A stretch of DNA of 64,000 nt from contig NZ_LSHB01000054.1 in the NCBI RefSeq assembly GCF_001643375.1, positions 37,958 to 101,957 of the forward strand, read 5' to 3'. How positions within the stretch are numbered: position 1 is the first letter of the stretch; each line of letters starts with the position of its first letter. The notes under the pieces were generated by a model. That model was given only the letters and a program-made list of their open reading frames with translations, searched no databases and was not told the origin of the DNA. This document shows positions 44,601-52,632 of the stretch, one piece after another. The DNA comes from Chryseobacterium sp. FP211-J200 (GTDB lineage: Bacteria; Bacteroidota; Bacteroidia; Flavobacteriales; Weeksellaceae). A program made the position numbers and the translations under genes.

Positions 44601-44725
44601 GATATTCGATGGATAAGGAAAAATCACTGGAAATAGAAAGAAGTCTTCGGGAAGATGTGAGTGTCACTTTTAGAGAGCCATATCCACATGAAATTGAATT
44701 GCCCCGTAAGAAAATGGGATATTAA
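41654..44725 (+). CDS. dnaE: DNA polymerase III alpha subunit, DnaE2-like
   Basis: The protein has 1023 residues, shorter than replicative DnaE (about 1160). A PHP domain starts at residue 1 (NCHTYHSLRYG...ALTDIN). Several PHP metal ligands look changed, as the usual ALTDH is ALTDIN. The palm includes GRGSGANSIVSYCIG and PPDFDLDWSW with two Asp, then FNGR-like blocks and a C-terminal OB-like part. It lies 9 nt after dinB in one operon, separate from any replication gene. I infer an error-prone lesion-bypass enzyme rather than the main replicase. Confidence 0.9.
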   Translation: MFLNCHTYHSLRYGTISVEDLVQLAVDHKLKVLALTDINTVTGIYQFYKLCQNVGIKPIVGVDIRVENEQYYICLAKNPKGIAEVNRLLTNYNCEGIEIPKANPQLEDSFVIYPLKNIPEKLLEHEYIGIRQDELNLLYAPELTALTHKMVILHPVTFKTDEEYELHKVLRAIAGNTLFTKLTEDDYCKSNETFIGKRRLLEKYSQYQEIIENTKYIVDECCFDFDFKTPKNKKYYTENKENDFKLLKKLAYEGLDKRYPDDNVQAKARVDKELAVIDQLNFCGYFLITWDIVQYSNRMDFMHVGRGSGANSIVSYCIGITDICPLELDLYFERFLNLNRKTPPDFDLDWSWKNRDTILQYIFDKYGKDHVAFCGTNVEFKSRSRFRELGKVFGLPKEELDILSKKPRDQHDQNSIVDEIYKYEKLLVGFPNQRSMHSCGILISEEPITNYSALEFPPKEFPIVQFDMHTAEDIGLEKFDILSQRGLGTIKDTVRLIEEKRGITVDIEDTRISKNEAKCNEFLSIGKTIGCFYIESPAMRGLLRRLKCENYKVLVAASSIIRPGVAQSGMMREYIFRHNHPDQFEYFHEVFEKELGETYGIMVYQEDVIKIALHFGGVSAENGDVLRRAMSGKGRSLSALQKLKDDFFESCRKKGHPEQLSQEVYRQIESFAGYSFCKAHSASYAVESYQSLYLKAYYPIEFMVSAINNGGGFYRTEVYVHEAKMAGATIHNPCVNLSEFQTTVYGTDVYLGFMHIEKLEASLKQFITDERRNNGDYTSLEDFIKRVPIGIESLQILIFIGAFRFTGKQKHELLIEARFLLSKGQYKTKIISLFDEPQKDYQLPVIERNQFEDAFDEIEILGFPVSFSMFDLLKTKYRGHVLVRDLLKYHKKQVKMLAYLISRKHVPIKKKNHPGKKDDMYFGTWIDAEGQYFDTAHFPDSLRRFPFKEGGIYLLLGTVEVDYHFPTVTIIKMAKMPLIADPRYSMDKEKSLEIERSLREDVSVTFREPYPHEIELPRKKMGY

Positions 44726-44896
44726 TTTTTAAAACAAAAAATATTATAATAATTTGATATTCTAATAAATGAATTTTAGATTCAATTTAATTTGTAGTAT
44801 CAATTGTTTAACTTAATATGTTAAATTAGCTCATAAATATTTTAGTAATTACAAATATTGTACGAAAAGATAGCTAAAAAAAATCAACCATAACCG

Positions 44897-45125
44897 ATGA
44901 ATAGAAAATTAACTACAAACTCTAGATTAGTAAATGAATTATTTGCAAACTACATTAGTACGTTTACAGCATTTTGTGAATTAATTAACAATTCTATCCA
45001 GGCAAAAGCGAACAATGTATGGATTGATATAGATTATACAGATAATTCTGAAATACATCCAACAATTATAAGTCAGATTACAATCAAAGATGATGGAATT
45101 GGCGTACACAGAAATGAACTGATTG
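44897..45125 (+). pseudogene. Truncated GHKL-type ATPase
   Basis: The frame starts like a GHKL (HATPase_c) ATP-binding protein of the MORC/Hsp90-like sort: the N-box is ELINNSIQAKANN and the G1 box is IKDDGIGV. It runs about 75 residues. After that the sequence becomes IS-derived and the frame ends at 45241 with unrelated residues. The rest of this ATPase is absent to the right, so a deletion joined the stub to the IS. GHKL ATPases of this type are often defence proteins. The junction lies near 45118-45132. Confidence 0.7.
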
Positions 45126-45443
45126 GTGGCTTAACAACTTTAGAAGCGATTTTTAAAATCTTTTTTAGTACAGTCGTCTTGCTGACATCAAGTAATCTGC
45201 TAATACCTCTAATACCAACTCCTTCTTTTATTAGTTGCTGAATATTATGATTAGTACTTTTATGATATGCACGATAAGAATAGTTCCCAATGAACTTCTT
45301 TTTACATTTTTTGCACTGATAGCGCTGCTTATTTTGTGATGTTGTTCCTGCCTTGATACAGTAGCTGTAATTACAGTGAATGCATTGATTTCGCCGTTTA
45401 TTCATAATGATTTAAAGTAAATTAGTAACTCCACAACTGAACC
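45126..45443 (-). mobile_element. IS1-like insertion sequence fragment (transposase N-terminal part)
   Basis: Reading leftward from ATG 45405 there is a zinc-ribbon N-terminus with CIHCNYSYCIKAG and CKKCKKKF. An HTH follows, GIRGISRLLDVSKTTVLKKI, as in IS1-type InsA proteins. After KPPI the frame continues in ATPase sequence, so the catalytic part (InsB-type) is missing. The probable outer end is a terminal repeat, GGTTCAGTTGTGGAGTTAC, read leftward from 45443. Only one end remains; the element cannot move by itself. Confidence 0.7.
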
Positions 45444-45503
45444 ATCTAGCATAAATTACTACGTTCCGGAATCGCTATTTTGCTTTTTTAGTCGGCAAAA
45501 AAT

Positions 45504-45535
45504 AAAAAACGATGCATTATAGTACATCGTTTTTT
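45504..45535. terminator. Hairpin with A/T runs
   Basis: AAAAAACGATG (45504-45514) pairs with CATCGTTTTTT (45525-45535) around 10 nt, with T's continuing after it. It has terminator form in both directions and insulates the AraC gene from the IS/ATPase remnant. Confidence 0.7.
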
Positions 45536-45541
45536 TTATTA

Positions 45542-45549
45542 TATCTTTG
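45542..45549 (+). promoter_or_regulatory. -7 box upstream of the AraC gene
   Basis: TATCTTTG matches TAnnTTTG, 62 bp before the ATG at 45612, just after the terminator hairpin. Confidence 0.45.
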
Positions 45550-45611
45550 TATAGTATTGATAATCAATAAAGTTATTTAAAAACTCCACATCTGTACCAT
45601 TAACCGGAACT

Positions 45612-46487
45612 ATGAAAGCTTACGAAAGTATTAAAGAAATATTATCTTTTTATCAGGTACACTGTGATGAACCTTACTATATATCTTCAGGAAAACTCAT
45701 TTTTGAATTCCCAAAAAGACTGTTCCGCATGGATTTTTATGCATTCTGCATCTGTGTTTCCGGTAGTATTGATTTAGAAATTGATAATCACCATTACAAT
45801 ATATCCCAAAACGGATTCCTGATATCTGCTCCGTCAACAATTATAAAATTTGTAAATACCAGCAAAGATTTCCGCATGAAGGTTCTATTCTTTGAAAAGA
45901 ATTTCCTGCTGAAGAACATTTCTAATCCATTTTTTATCGAGAATCTGTCTCTATTCAATAAAACTACCTTTAATGTAGTTATTTCCAACGAAGCAAGTAG
46001 TAAACACTTAATCAATTTGTTGGAATATCTTCAGCAGCAGACCACGAGGAATGGTCGTTTTACAGAAGATATTCTTCGTACTATTATTATTAATATTTTA
46101 TTGGAAGTTGCAGTCCTAACTGATGAAGGCAGAAAAGACAACGCATATTCCACTCCACAGGATAACAATCATATTTTTTTTAAATTCAATGAATTGGTGA
46201 AAGAAAATATTTTGCAGCATAAGGACGTACAATACTATGCGGACAAGCTATTCATTTCCAACAAATATCTTATTCTGATTGTAAAAAAAGCGACCGGCAA
46301 AACGCCGCATCAGATTATTGATGAGGCCTTATTAAAAGAGGTTTGCGTTCTGCTCGGCTATCCAGAAAAAAATATTTCTCAGATTGCATTTGAAACAGGC
46401 TTTAATTCTACCTCTGCATTCGGCCGTTTCTTTAAAAAGCATGCGTCAATATCGCCCCAAAGGTACCGAAGACAACAGCATTTTTAA
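45612..46487 (+). CDS. AraC-family regulator of the lipid block
   Basis: The 291-residue protein has a cupin-type sensor domain at the N-terminus (FYAFCICVSGSIDLEIDNHHY) and two HTH motifs in the last 100 residues (VQYYADKLFISNKYLILIVK and ISQIAFETGFNSTSAFGRFF). It is 100 nt before the first oleate hydratase and in the same direction, so it is the natural controller of the fatty-acid genes. The ligand may be a fatty acid; this is only inferred. Confidence 0.88.
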   Translation: MKAYESIKEILSFYQVHCDEPYYISSGKLIFEFPKRLFRMDFYAFCICVSGSIDLEIDNHHYNISQNGFLISAPSTIIKFVNTSKDFRMKVLFFEKNFLLKNISNPFFIENLSLFNKTTFNVVISNEASSKHLINLLEYLQQQTTRNGRFTEDILRTIIINILLEVAVLTDEGRKDNAYSTPQDNNHIFFKFNELVKENILQHKDVQYYADKLFISNKYLILIVKKATGKTPHQIIDEALLKEVCVLLGYPEKNISQIAFETGFNSTSAFGRFFKKHASISPQRYRRQQHF

Positions 46488-46587
46488 AAAAGAAATTCCG
46501 TATATGATTTTCGAATTTAGGGATACTAGGGAATTATGGTATATCAATATCTTTATCATTTAAAAATAACCTTAAAAAAAGTATCAT

Positions 46588-48177
46588 ATGAGCAAATCGA
46601 ACAAACATGCATATTTTGTCGGAGGCGGATTAGCAAGTCTTGCTGGTGCCGTATATCTGTTAGAAGATGGTGAGTTTAAAGGCGAAAACATACACATCAT
46701 TGAAGCATTACCAATATTGGGAGGAAGCAATGATGGAGCAGGAACTAAAAAAGAAGGGTTTATCTGCCGTGGCGGACGAATGCTTAACGAAGAAACTTAC
46801 GAGAATTTCTGGGATTTGGCCAACCGTATCCCTTCATTGGAAGTACCAAACATTTCCGTAAAAGACGAAATTCTTGCTTTTGACCATGCAAACCCGACAC
46901 AGGCAAAAGCAAGACTTATAGATAAGGATGGGAATATCCTTCCTGTTACCAATATGCAGTTCAATACTGGTGACCGTATGAAAATGGTAAAACTGTTCTT
47001 TGCTGATGAAAATGAATTGGATAATATGACCATCAGAGACTGGTTCAGCGACCATTTTTTCACCACCAACTTCTGGTATATGTGGCAGACCACTTTTGCA
47101 TGGCAGGAATGGAGCAGCATTTTTGAATTTCAGCGTTACATGAAACGCATGCTTCTGGAGTTTTCAAGAATCGAAACACTCGAAGGGGTTACCAGAACAC
47201 CATACAACCAATATGAATCCGTTATCTTACCGTTGAAGGCATTTTTGGATCAGCATAAAGTGGACTTTTCATTAAGAAAAACCGTTACCGATTTGGATTT
47301 TGCCGATGATGATGGCATTACCGTAACGGAAATAGAATGCATCAATGCAGAAGGAAATACAGAGAAAATAACCGTGAATGAAGGCGATTTGGTATTCTTT
47401 ACCAACGGATGTATTACAGATAATTCTAATAACGGCGATTATAATACGCCTGCAAAATATTTACCGTCAAATCCGCCAAGTTTTGCATTATGGCGTAAAA
47501 TTGCCAACAAGAAACCCGGCAAATTGGGTAACCCCGACCCGTTCTTTACAAAACCTGATGAAACAAAATGGTATTCATTTACGCCAACATTCAAAGGAAA
47601 TAAATTTCTAAAACTTATTGAAGAATACACTGGCAACAAACCGGGCAGCGGAGCTTTGATGACATTTAAAGATTCATCGTGGCGAATGTCAATTGTGGTG
47701 GCCGCACAACCGCATTTCAAAGCGCAAGGCGATGATACTACCATTCTTTGGGGCTACGGATTATATCCAGATGCAGTGGGAGATTATGTGAAAAAGCCGA
47801 TGATTGATTGCACGGGCGAAGAAATTTTGACAGAGTTGATTCATCATTTACATTTTGAAAAGCACGAACAGGAAATAAAAGATAGCATTATCAATGTTAT
47901 TCCGTGTATGATGCCTTACATCGATGCTTTGTTTCAGCCAAGAGCTAAAAAAGACCGTCCTGCAGTTGTTCCTGAAGGCAGCACCAACTTAGCAATGATT
48001 AGCCAGTTTGTAGAAATTCCTGAAGATATGGTTTTCACGGAAGAATATTCGGTTCGTGCAGCACGCATCGCGGTATATACCCTACTCGGTCTCGATAAAA
48101 AAGTAACTCCAGTAACGGAACACTGGAAAAAACCAGACGTGTTGGCAAAAGCCATTCATACCTCTTACAGAAATTAA
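46588..48177 (+). CDS. ohyA: Oleate hydratase, form with Met in place of the catalytic Glu
   Basis: The 529-residue FAD protein has the myosin-cross-reactive-antigen/oleate hydratase layout: GGGLASLAGA near residue 12, CRGGRMLNEETYENFWDL at 60-77, and NQYESVILPL near 208. Oleate hydratases add water to cis-9 double bonds of unsaturated fatty acids and can detoxify them. In the classical enzymes the motif is RGGRE, with a catalytic Glu; here it is RGGRM (Met65), as I recall for the Rhodococcus-type group. It differs clearly from the second hydratase of this cluster (52633-54402). Confidence 0.88.
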   Translation: MSKSNKHAYFVGGGLASLAGAVYLLEDGEFKGENIHIIEALPILGGSNDGAGTKKEGFICRGGRMLNEETYENFWDLANRIPSLEVPNISVKDEILAFDHANPTQAKARLIDKDGNILPVTNMQFNTGDRMKMVKLFFADENELDNMTIRDWFSDHFFTTNFWYMWQTTFAWQEWSSIFEFQRYMKRMLLEFSRIETLEGVTRTPYNQYESVILPLKAFLDQHKVDFSLRKTVTDLDFADDDGITVTEIECINAEGNTEKITVNEGDLVFFTNGCITDNSNNGDYNTPAKYLPSNPPSFALWRKIANKKPGKLGNPDPFFTKPDETKWYSFTPTFKGNKFLKLIEEYTGNKPGSGALMTFKDSSWRMSIVVAAQPHFKAQGDDTTILWGYGLYPDAVGDYVKKPMIDCTGEEILTELIHHLHFEKHEQEIKDSIINVIPCMMPYIDALFQPRAKKDRPAVVPEGSTNLAMISQFVEIPEDMVFTEEYSVRAARIAVYTLLGLDKKVTPVTEHWKKPDVLAKAIHTSYRN

Positions 48178-48236
48178 AAATAAAAAAATTTTGTTAACGA
48201 CAATATTAGATTGACAATTTAAATCCAATACAAAAA

Positions 48237-48869
48237 ATGAAAAAAATCACACTGGCCATTGCACTTTGTGCAACTACTTTCGCTGTAAAAGCGCAAATTA
48301 CGATTGACCCTGAAATAGGTCTGAATTTTAATAAAATAAAGACTGAGGTAGGCGATAATTCTTCCGAATCTGATGACTCCAAAACAGGATTCCGCATCGG
48401 GGCAGGCTTTAACATCCCTTTGTCACAAGGTTTCTACGTAAAGCCCGGTTTATTTTATAGCAACAAGGGTTCAAAAACCACCACCAGCATCGGAGATTTC
48501 AAAACCAGCCTAGACTACCTTGAAGTCCCTGTTAATCTCGGATATCAGTATAAAATTGAAGGAGGAAAGTCCGGAGGAATTTTTGCAGAGGTAGGGCCTT
48601 ACATCGGATTTGGAGTAAGCGGCAAATATAAAGGAGAGAATATCCCAGTAATCGGTTCTCAGGAAACCGACATCAACTTTGGTAGTGGCAGCGATGAAAC
48701 AAAAGGATTCGATTGGGGATTTAATTTCGGTGCCGGATATGAAACACCTTGGGGAATCTATCTGAAAGGACAATATGGCCTGGGATTAGGTAATCTTTCC
48801 AATATAGACAACGTAACATCTTATAACCGTGGCTGGAATCTTTCATTAGGATACCGAATCTCTCTTTAA
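48237..48869 (+). CDS. Outer-membrane beta-barrel protein (PorT-like)
   Basis: The 210-residue protein has a signal peptide (MKKITLAIALCATTFAVKA, about 1-19) and an eight-strand-type barrel with alternating residues (GFRIGAGFNIPLSQGFYV, YLEVPVNLGYQYKI, GWNLSLGYRISL). It ends in a hydrophobic strand. Small PorT/OmpW-like barrels can pass hydrophobic molecules. Its place after oleate hydratase and before the lipase/Mla genes suggests a role in handling fatty acids at the outer membrane. Confidence 0.8.
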   Translation: MKKITLAIALCATTFAVKAQITIDPEIGLNFNKIKTEVGDNSSESDDSKTGFRIGAGFNIPLSQGFYVKPGLFYSNKGSKTTTSIGDFKTSLDYLEVPVNLGYQYKIEGGKSGGIFAEVGPYIGFGVSGKYKGENIPVIGSQETDINFGSGSDETKGFDWGFNFGAGYETPWGIYLKGQYGLGLGNLSNIDNVTSYNRGWNLSLGYRISL

Positions 48870-48910
48870 TCTATAAAAGATTGTCTATAATAACCAATTT
48901 ATCTAACTTT

Positions 48911-48951
48911 ATTCTGCTCTTGCTTTTGTCAAGGGCAGAATATTTATTTTT
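48911..48951 (+). terminator. Strong terminator after the barrel gene
   Basis: ATTCTGCTCTTG (48911-48922) pairs with CAAGGGCAGAAT (48930-48941) over 12 bp with one G-U pair, followed by ATTTATTTTT. TATTTTTG at 48945-48952 also fits a -7 box for the next gene. Confidence 0.85.
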
Positions 48952-48969
48952 GTACAAAACCAACCGACT

Positions 48970-49929
48970 ATGGCAAAACACACATCAGGATATATAAAGA
49001 GGAAGAAAATTGCCAACTCAGGTACGCACAATCTTTTTTATGAATTATTCGAACCAATAAATGAACCTCCAAAGGCTACTGTCCTTATACTACACGGGAT
49101 GCAGGAGCATAGCGGTCGTTATAAAGATTTTGCGGAATATCTGGCGAACAACGGTTTTGCAGTTCTATTATATGACCATCTCGGACACGGAAAAACGGCG
49201 GAAAACCTGGAAGAACTTGGTTATTTTCAAAAAGAAAATCCCAAGCAGCAACTGATAGACGATGCCGCAACGATGGCAGCATATTTAGAAAACAACTATC
49301 CTAACATTTCTCATTTTTTACTGGGGCATTCTATGGGGTCTTTCATTGCAAGATGCTTACTTCAGAATCAGGAAGCTGATTTTAAAGGCGCTGTCATCGT
49401 GGGAACGGGAGGAAAAATCAACGGAATCGGTTTGGCTAAATTTTTTCTGTCAATCAACAATATTATTGCTCCAAAACACCGGAGCAAATTCATCAACCAA
49501 ACTTTTTCAAAAATTAATAATCAACATTTTAAAGGCGAGAAAGATGGCGACCTTACCAGTTGGCTGAGCCTCAGCAAATCCAACCGGGAATCATTTTGCA
49601 GGGACAGCCTATGCGGAGTACCTTTTACCAATAATGGTTTTTACGCATTAGTTTCTCTAAACCAACAGGCAACGGAAAGAAACTGGGCAGAAAAAATCTC
49701 AAAAGAATTTCCTTTTCTTTTTGTAAGCGGAGCTGATGATCCGATAGGAAACTTCGGAAAAGGTGTTGAAAAAACAGTTACGCAAATGCAAAAAGATGGA
49801 TTTAAAGATGTTAAAACAAAAATCTATCTTGACATGCGGCACGAAATACTTAATGAGGATATTAAAGAATATGTATATGAAGATATAAGGGATTGGCTCA
49901 ATAAAAAAATACAGCAATTGGAAAAGTAG
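48970..49929 (+). CDS. Alpha/beta hydrolase of the monoacylglycerol lipase type
   Basis: The 319-residue hydrolase has LILHGMQEHSGRY (oxyanion-hole HG) near residue 40, a nucleophile elbow GHSMGSF near residue 118, Asp in SGADDPIG and His in DMRHEIL. This pattern matches lysophospholipase/monoacylglycerol lipase-like enzymes. No signal peptide is seen, so it works in the cytoplasm. It is followed after 36 nt by the Mla transporter genes and probably starts that transcript. It could release fatty acids from imported lipids. Confidence 0.85.
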   Translation: MAKHTSGYIKRKKIANSGTHNLFYELFEPINEPPKATVLILHGMQEHSGRYKDFAEYLANNGFAVLLYDHLGHGKTAENLEELGYFQKENPKQQLIDDAATMAAYLENNYPNISHFLLGHSMGSFIARCLLQNQEADFKGAVIVGTGGKINGIGLAKFFLSINNIIAPKHRSKFINQTFSKINNQHFKGEKDGDLTSWLSLSKSNRESFCRDSLCGVPFTNNGFYALVSLNQQATERNWAEKISKEFPFLFVSGADDPIGNFGKGVEKTVTQMQKDGFKDVKTKIYLDMRHEILNEDIKEYVYEDIRDWLNKKIQQLEK

Positions 49930-49965
49930 ACTAAAAATATTTTAATTTAAAAAAATAATTTGTTA

Positions 49966-50727
49966 ATGATTAAAATACGTAGTTTTTTACAGGAAACAGG
50001 CAATATCACACAGTTTACCAAAAATTACTTTCTATTAGGTTTCCGTCCACCATATGAAATAAAGGAACTGCTCGCACAATGCTATCTCATAGGTTACAAA
50101 TCTTTGGGGCTTATTGCCATGACAGGCTTTATCATCGGCTTGGTTCTTACGATGCAGCTGCGGCCAAGCCTCGTACGCTATGGTGTGGAATCCCAGCTGC
50201 CTGTAATGGTAGGCATTGCCATCATCCGTGAAATAGCACCCGTAATCGCCGCTCTCATCTTTGCAGGTAAAATTGCCAGTAGCATCGGGGCAGAGCTGGG
50301 CTCGATGCGGGTTACCGAACAGATAGACGCAATGGAAGTAAGCGGTACACATCCTTTTAAATACCTTGTTGCCACACGTGTCCTGGCTACAACATTTATG
50401 CTTCCCGTACTTATCATCCTGGCGGATGCCATTTCACTATATGGTGCCTGGATAGGTGTTAACATTGGCGGTACAACTAGCCTGTCACTTTTCTATTCAC
50501 AGGTTTTTGACTCCTTGGATTTCAGTGACATCATACCAGCTTTTATCAAAAGCTTTTTTTTCGGTTTTGCAGTGGGAATCGTGGGTGCCTATAAAGGCTA
50601 TAATGCAGTAAAAGGAACACGGGGCGTGGGGAACGCCGCCAATTCAGCGGTCGTGCTCTCCTCTATCCTTATCTTCGTTTTGGACCTGATTGCGGTACAG
50701 ATAACCGGCATTCTCGGATATAATTAA
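49966..50727 (+). CDS. mlaE: MlaE-type ABC permease
   Basis: The protein of about 253 residues is a MlaE/YrbE permease: GLIAMTGFIIGLVLTMQLR near 45-65, IIREIAPVIAALIFAGKIASS near residue 87, RVTEQIDAMEVSG near 115, and several membrane helices. The frame also opens at TTG 49960, but ATG 49966 is preferred. Mla systems move phospholipids between the membranes. It is the first of the mlaE-mlaF-mlaD trio (9-nt gap to mlaF). Confidence 0.93.
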   Translation: MIKIRSFLQETGNITQFTKNYFLLGFRPPYEIKELLAQCYLIGYKSLGLIAMTGFIIGLVLTMQLRPSLVRYGVESQLPVMVGIAIIREIAPVIAALIFAGKIASSIGAELGSMRVTEQIDAMEVSGTHPFKYLVATRVLATTFMLPVLIILADAISLYGAWIGVNIGGTTSLSLFYSQVFDSLDFSDIIPAFIKSFFFGFAVGIVGAYKGYNAVKGTRGVGNAANSAVVLSSILIFVLDLIAVQITGILGYN

Positions 50728-50736
50728 ATCATCATT

Positions 50737-51504
50737 ATGGCGGAAACAAAAACAACAGCAAACGGCAATAATGACAATGGACCGGCCATCGTCATTGAAG
50801 ATATTTATAAAAGCTTTGGTGAAAAAAAAGTGCTTAACGGTTTTAACCTAACGGTCGATAAGAACGAAAATGTTGTAGTTCTCGGAAAATCAGGCACGGG
50901 AAAATCTGTGCTTATCAAATGTATCGTCCGGCTTTTAACACCTGATAGCGGTAGGATAATGATTTCCGGGCAGGATATTGTCCAACTGGAAAATCAAGAG
51001 CTGGACAAGGCACGCTCAAAAATAGGTTTTCTTTTTCAGGGAAATGCCATCTATGACTCTATGACCATCCGCGAAAATCTGGAATTCCCTTTAAGAAGAC
51101 GGTGGTTCCGGCTGAAGCAGGTTGAAATTGACGCACGGGTTGAAGAAGCACTCGATAGTGTGGGGCTTAAACATACCGTAGACCTTATGCCATCCGAATT
51201 GTCGGGAGGGATGCTGAAAAGAATAGCTCTGGCACGTACTGTCATCCTCAAGCCGGAAATCATCCTTTATGATGAACCTACCACCGGACTTGATACGGTA
51301 ACGGCAAAAGAAATAGACAGCCTTATCATGGATATACATAGAAAATACAAAACATCATCAATCATTATCTCACACGATATGAACTGTGTGAAAAATACGG
51401 CTGACAAAGTAGTCTTGCTGCTTGACGGAAAATGCTATGCACAAGGTACTTATCAGGAATTTGAAAGTTCTGATGACGAAAACATTAAACAATTTTTTGA
51501 TTAA
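50737..51504 (+). CDS. mlaF: MlaF-type ABC ATPase
   Basis: The 255-residue ATPase has Walker A GKSGTGKS near residue 49, the signature LSGGM near 150, and Walker B IILYDEPTTGLD near 172. LSGGM with Met is common in the MlaF/MceG family. It lies 9 nt after mlaE and 3 nt before mlaD. It drives the transfer of lipid through the permease. Confidence 0.94.
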   Translation: MAETKTTANGNNDNGPAIVIEDIYKSFGEKKVLNGFNLTVDKNENVVVLGKSGTGKSVLIKCIVRLLTPDSGRIMISGQDIVQLENQELDKARSKIGFLFQGNAIYDSMTIRENLEFPLRRRWFRLKQVEIDARVEEALDSVGLKHTVDLMPSELSGGMLKRIALARTVILKPEIILYDEPTTGLDTVTAKEIDSLIMDIHRKYKTSSIIISHDMNCVKNTADKVVLLLDGKCYAQGTYQEFESSDDENIKQFFD

Positions 51505-51507
51505 AAT

Positions 51508-52506
51508 ATGAATAAAAATAATATCAAGCTCGGCTTATTTGTAATTTCGGGGCTTATACTTATGATGGCTGTTTTCTTTTACATTGGCAGCGGTTCAGGC
51601 ATTTTTACCAGCAAATTTGAGCTCAGGGCAAGATTCAAAAACTCCAATGGACTCAGAGAAGGAAGCAATGTGCTATTTTCAGGGATGCAGGCAGGTTCTG
51701 TAAAGTCAGTAAAATTGTCCGGAAGGGATGATATAGAGGTCATTATGCTTATAGACAAAGATATTGCAAAGCATATAGACAATAATGCCAAAGCCTCGAT
51801 TGGAACAGAAGGCATTATCGGCAATGCGGTGGTCAATATTTTGCCTTACGGTAAGCCGGGCAGACCAGTGCAGGAAAAAGAATATCTCACGGCAGATACC
51901 AAACCAGGTGTGGATGAAATACTCAACACGCTATCGGCAAGCAACAACAATATACAGGATATATCCAAATCTCTTAAAAACACTGTGCATAAAATTGACA
52001 GCAGTCAGATTTTAAAATTAATTAATGACAAGGCGTTTGCCGAAAACTTAAAATTATCCATCCTGAAAATACGCCAAAGCACGGAAAATATAGAAAACCT
52101 GAGCAGTACTGCAGAAGCCATCATTACGTCTACACGCCAGGGAAAAGGAGCAACGGGGCTTCTCCTTGCCAACAAAGATTTTGAGTCCCAGCTTAAGCAG
52201 ACTTTCAATAACGTCAATGCCGCCAGCAATAATCTTAATACAGTAAGCAATGAACTTATCATAGTTGGTAAAAACCTGCAGGCATTCAGTAAAAATATAG
52301 AAAAGGGAAAAGGACCGATAAATGCCCTTATCACTGATACCGTTCTTACAAAAAACATCAATAACAGCCTTTACAATATCGAAAAGGGAACCGAAGGCTT
52401 CAACCAGAATATGGAGGCTCTGAAGCATAATTTTCTCTTCAGAGGTTACTTCCGCAAGCAGGAAAAAAAGAAAAAGGAAGCCGAAAAACAGAATCTCCAA
52501 AGATAA
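51508..52506 (+). CDS. mlaD: MlaD/MCE-domain lipid-binding protein
   Basis: The 332-residue protein has an N-terminal membrane helix (KLGLFVISGLILMMAVFFYI), followed by the MCE domain (about 35-115, with GLREGSNVLFSGMQAGSVKSV). A long helical region with many Asn/Ser follows, and a basic tail (RKQEKKKKEAEKQ). MlaD rings bind lipids in the periplasm. The helical tail is longer than in E. coli MlaD (183 residues), as in many Bacteroidetes. No mlaB or mlaC gene is next to it. Confidence 0.92.
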   Translation: MNKNNIKLGLFVISGLILMMAVFFYIGSGSGIFTSKFELRARFKNSNGLREGSNVLFSGMQAGSVKSVKLSGRDDIEVIMLIDKDIAKHIDNNAKASIGTEGIIGNAVVNILPYGKPGRPVQEKEYLTADTKPGVDEILNTLSASNNNIQDISKSLKNTVHKIDSSQILKLINDKAFAENLKLSILKIRQSTENIENLSSTAEAIITSTRQGKGATGLLLANKDFESQLKQTFNNVNAASNNLNTVSNELIIVGKNLQAFSKNIEKGKGPINALITDTVLTKNINNSLYNIEKGTEGFNQNMEALKHNFLFRGYFRKQEKKKKEAEKQNLQR

Positions 52507-52632
52507 TATTATTGGAATATCAGCATATACAATTAGAATTTTGGGATATATAAAGTGAAAGCAATATGTGTAACTTTATTAAATAAAAACAAGGTTATTT
52601 TATCATATATTATAAACTAAAAAATTCTAATT

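Noticed and set aside
41654..44725. dnaE as the main replicative polymerase of the cell
   Set aside because: It is shorter than replicative DnaE, directly follows dinB and is under the S24 operators, which fits a lesion-bypass role.
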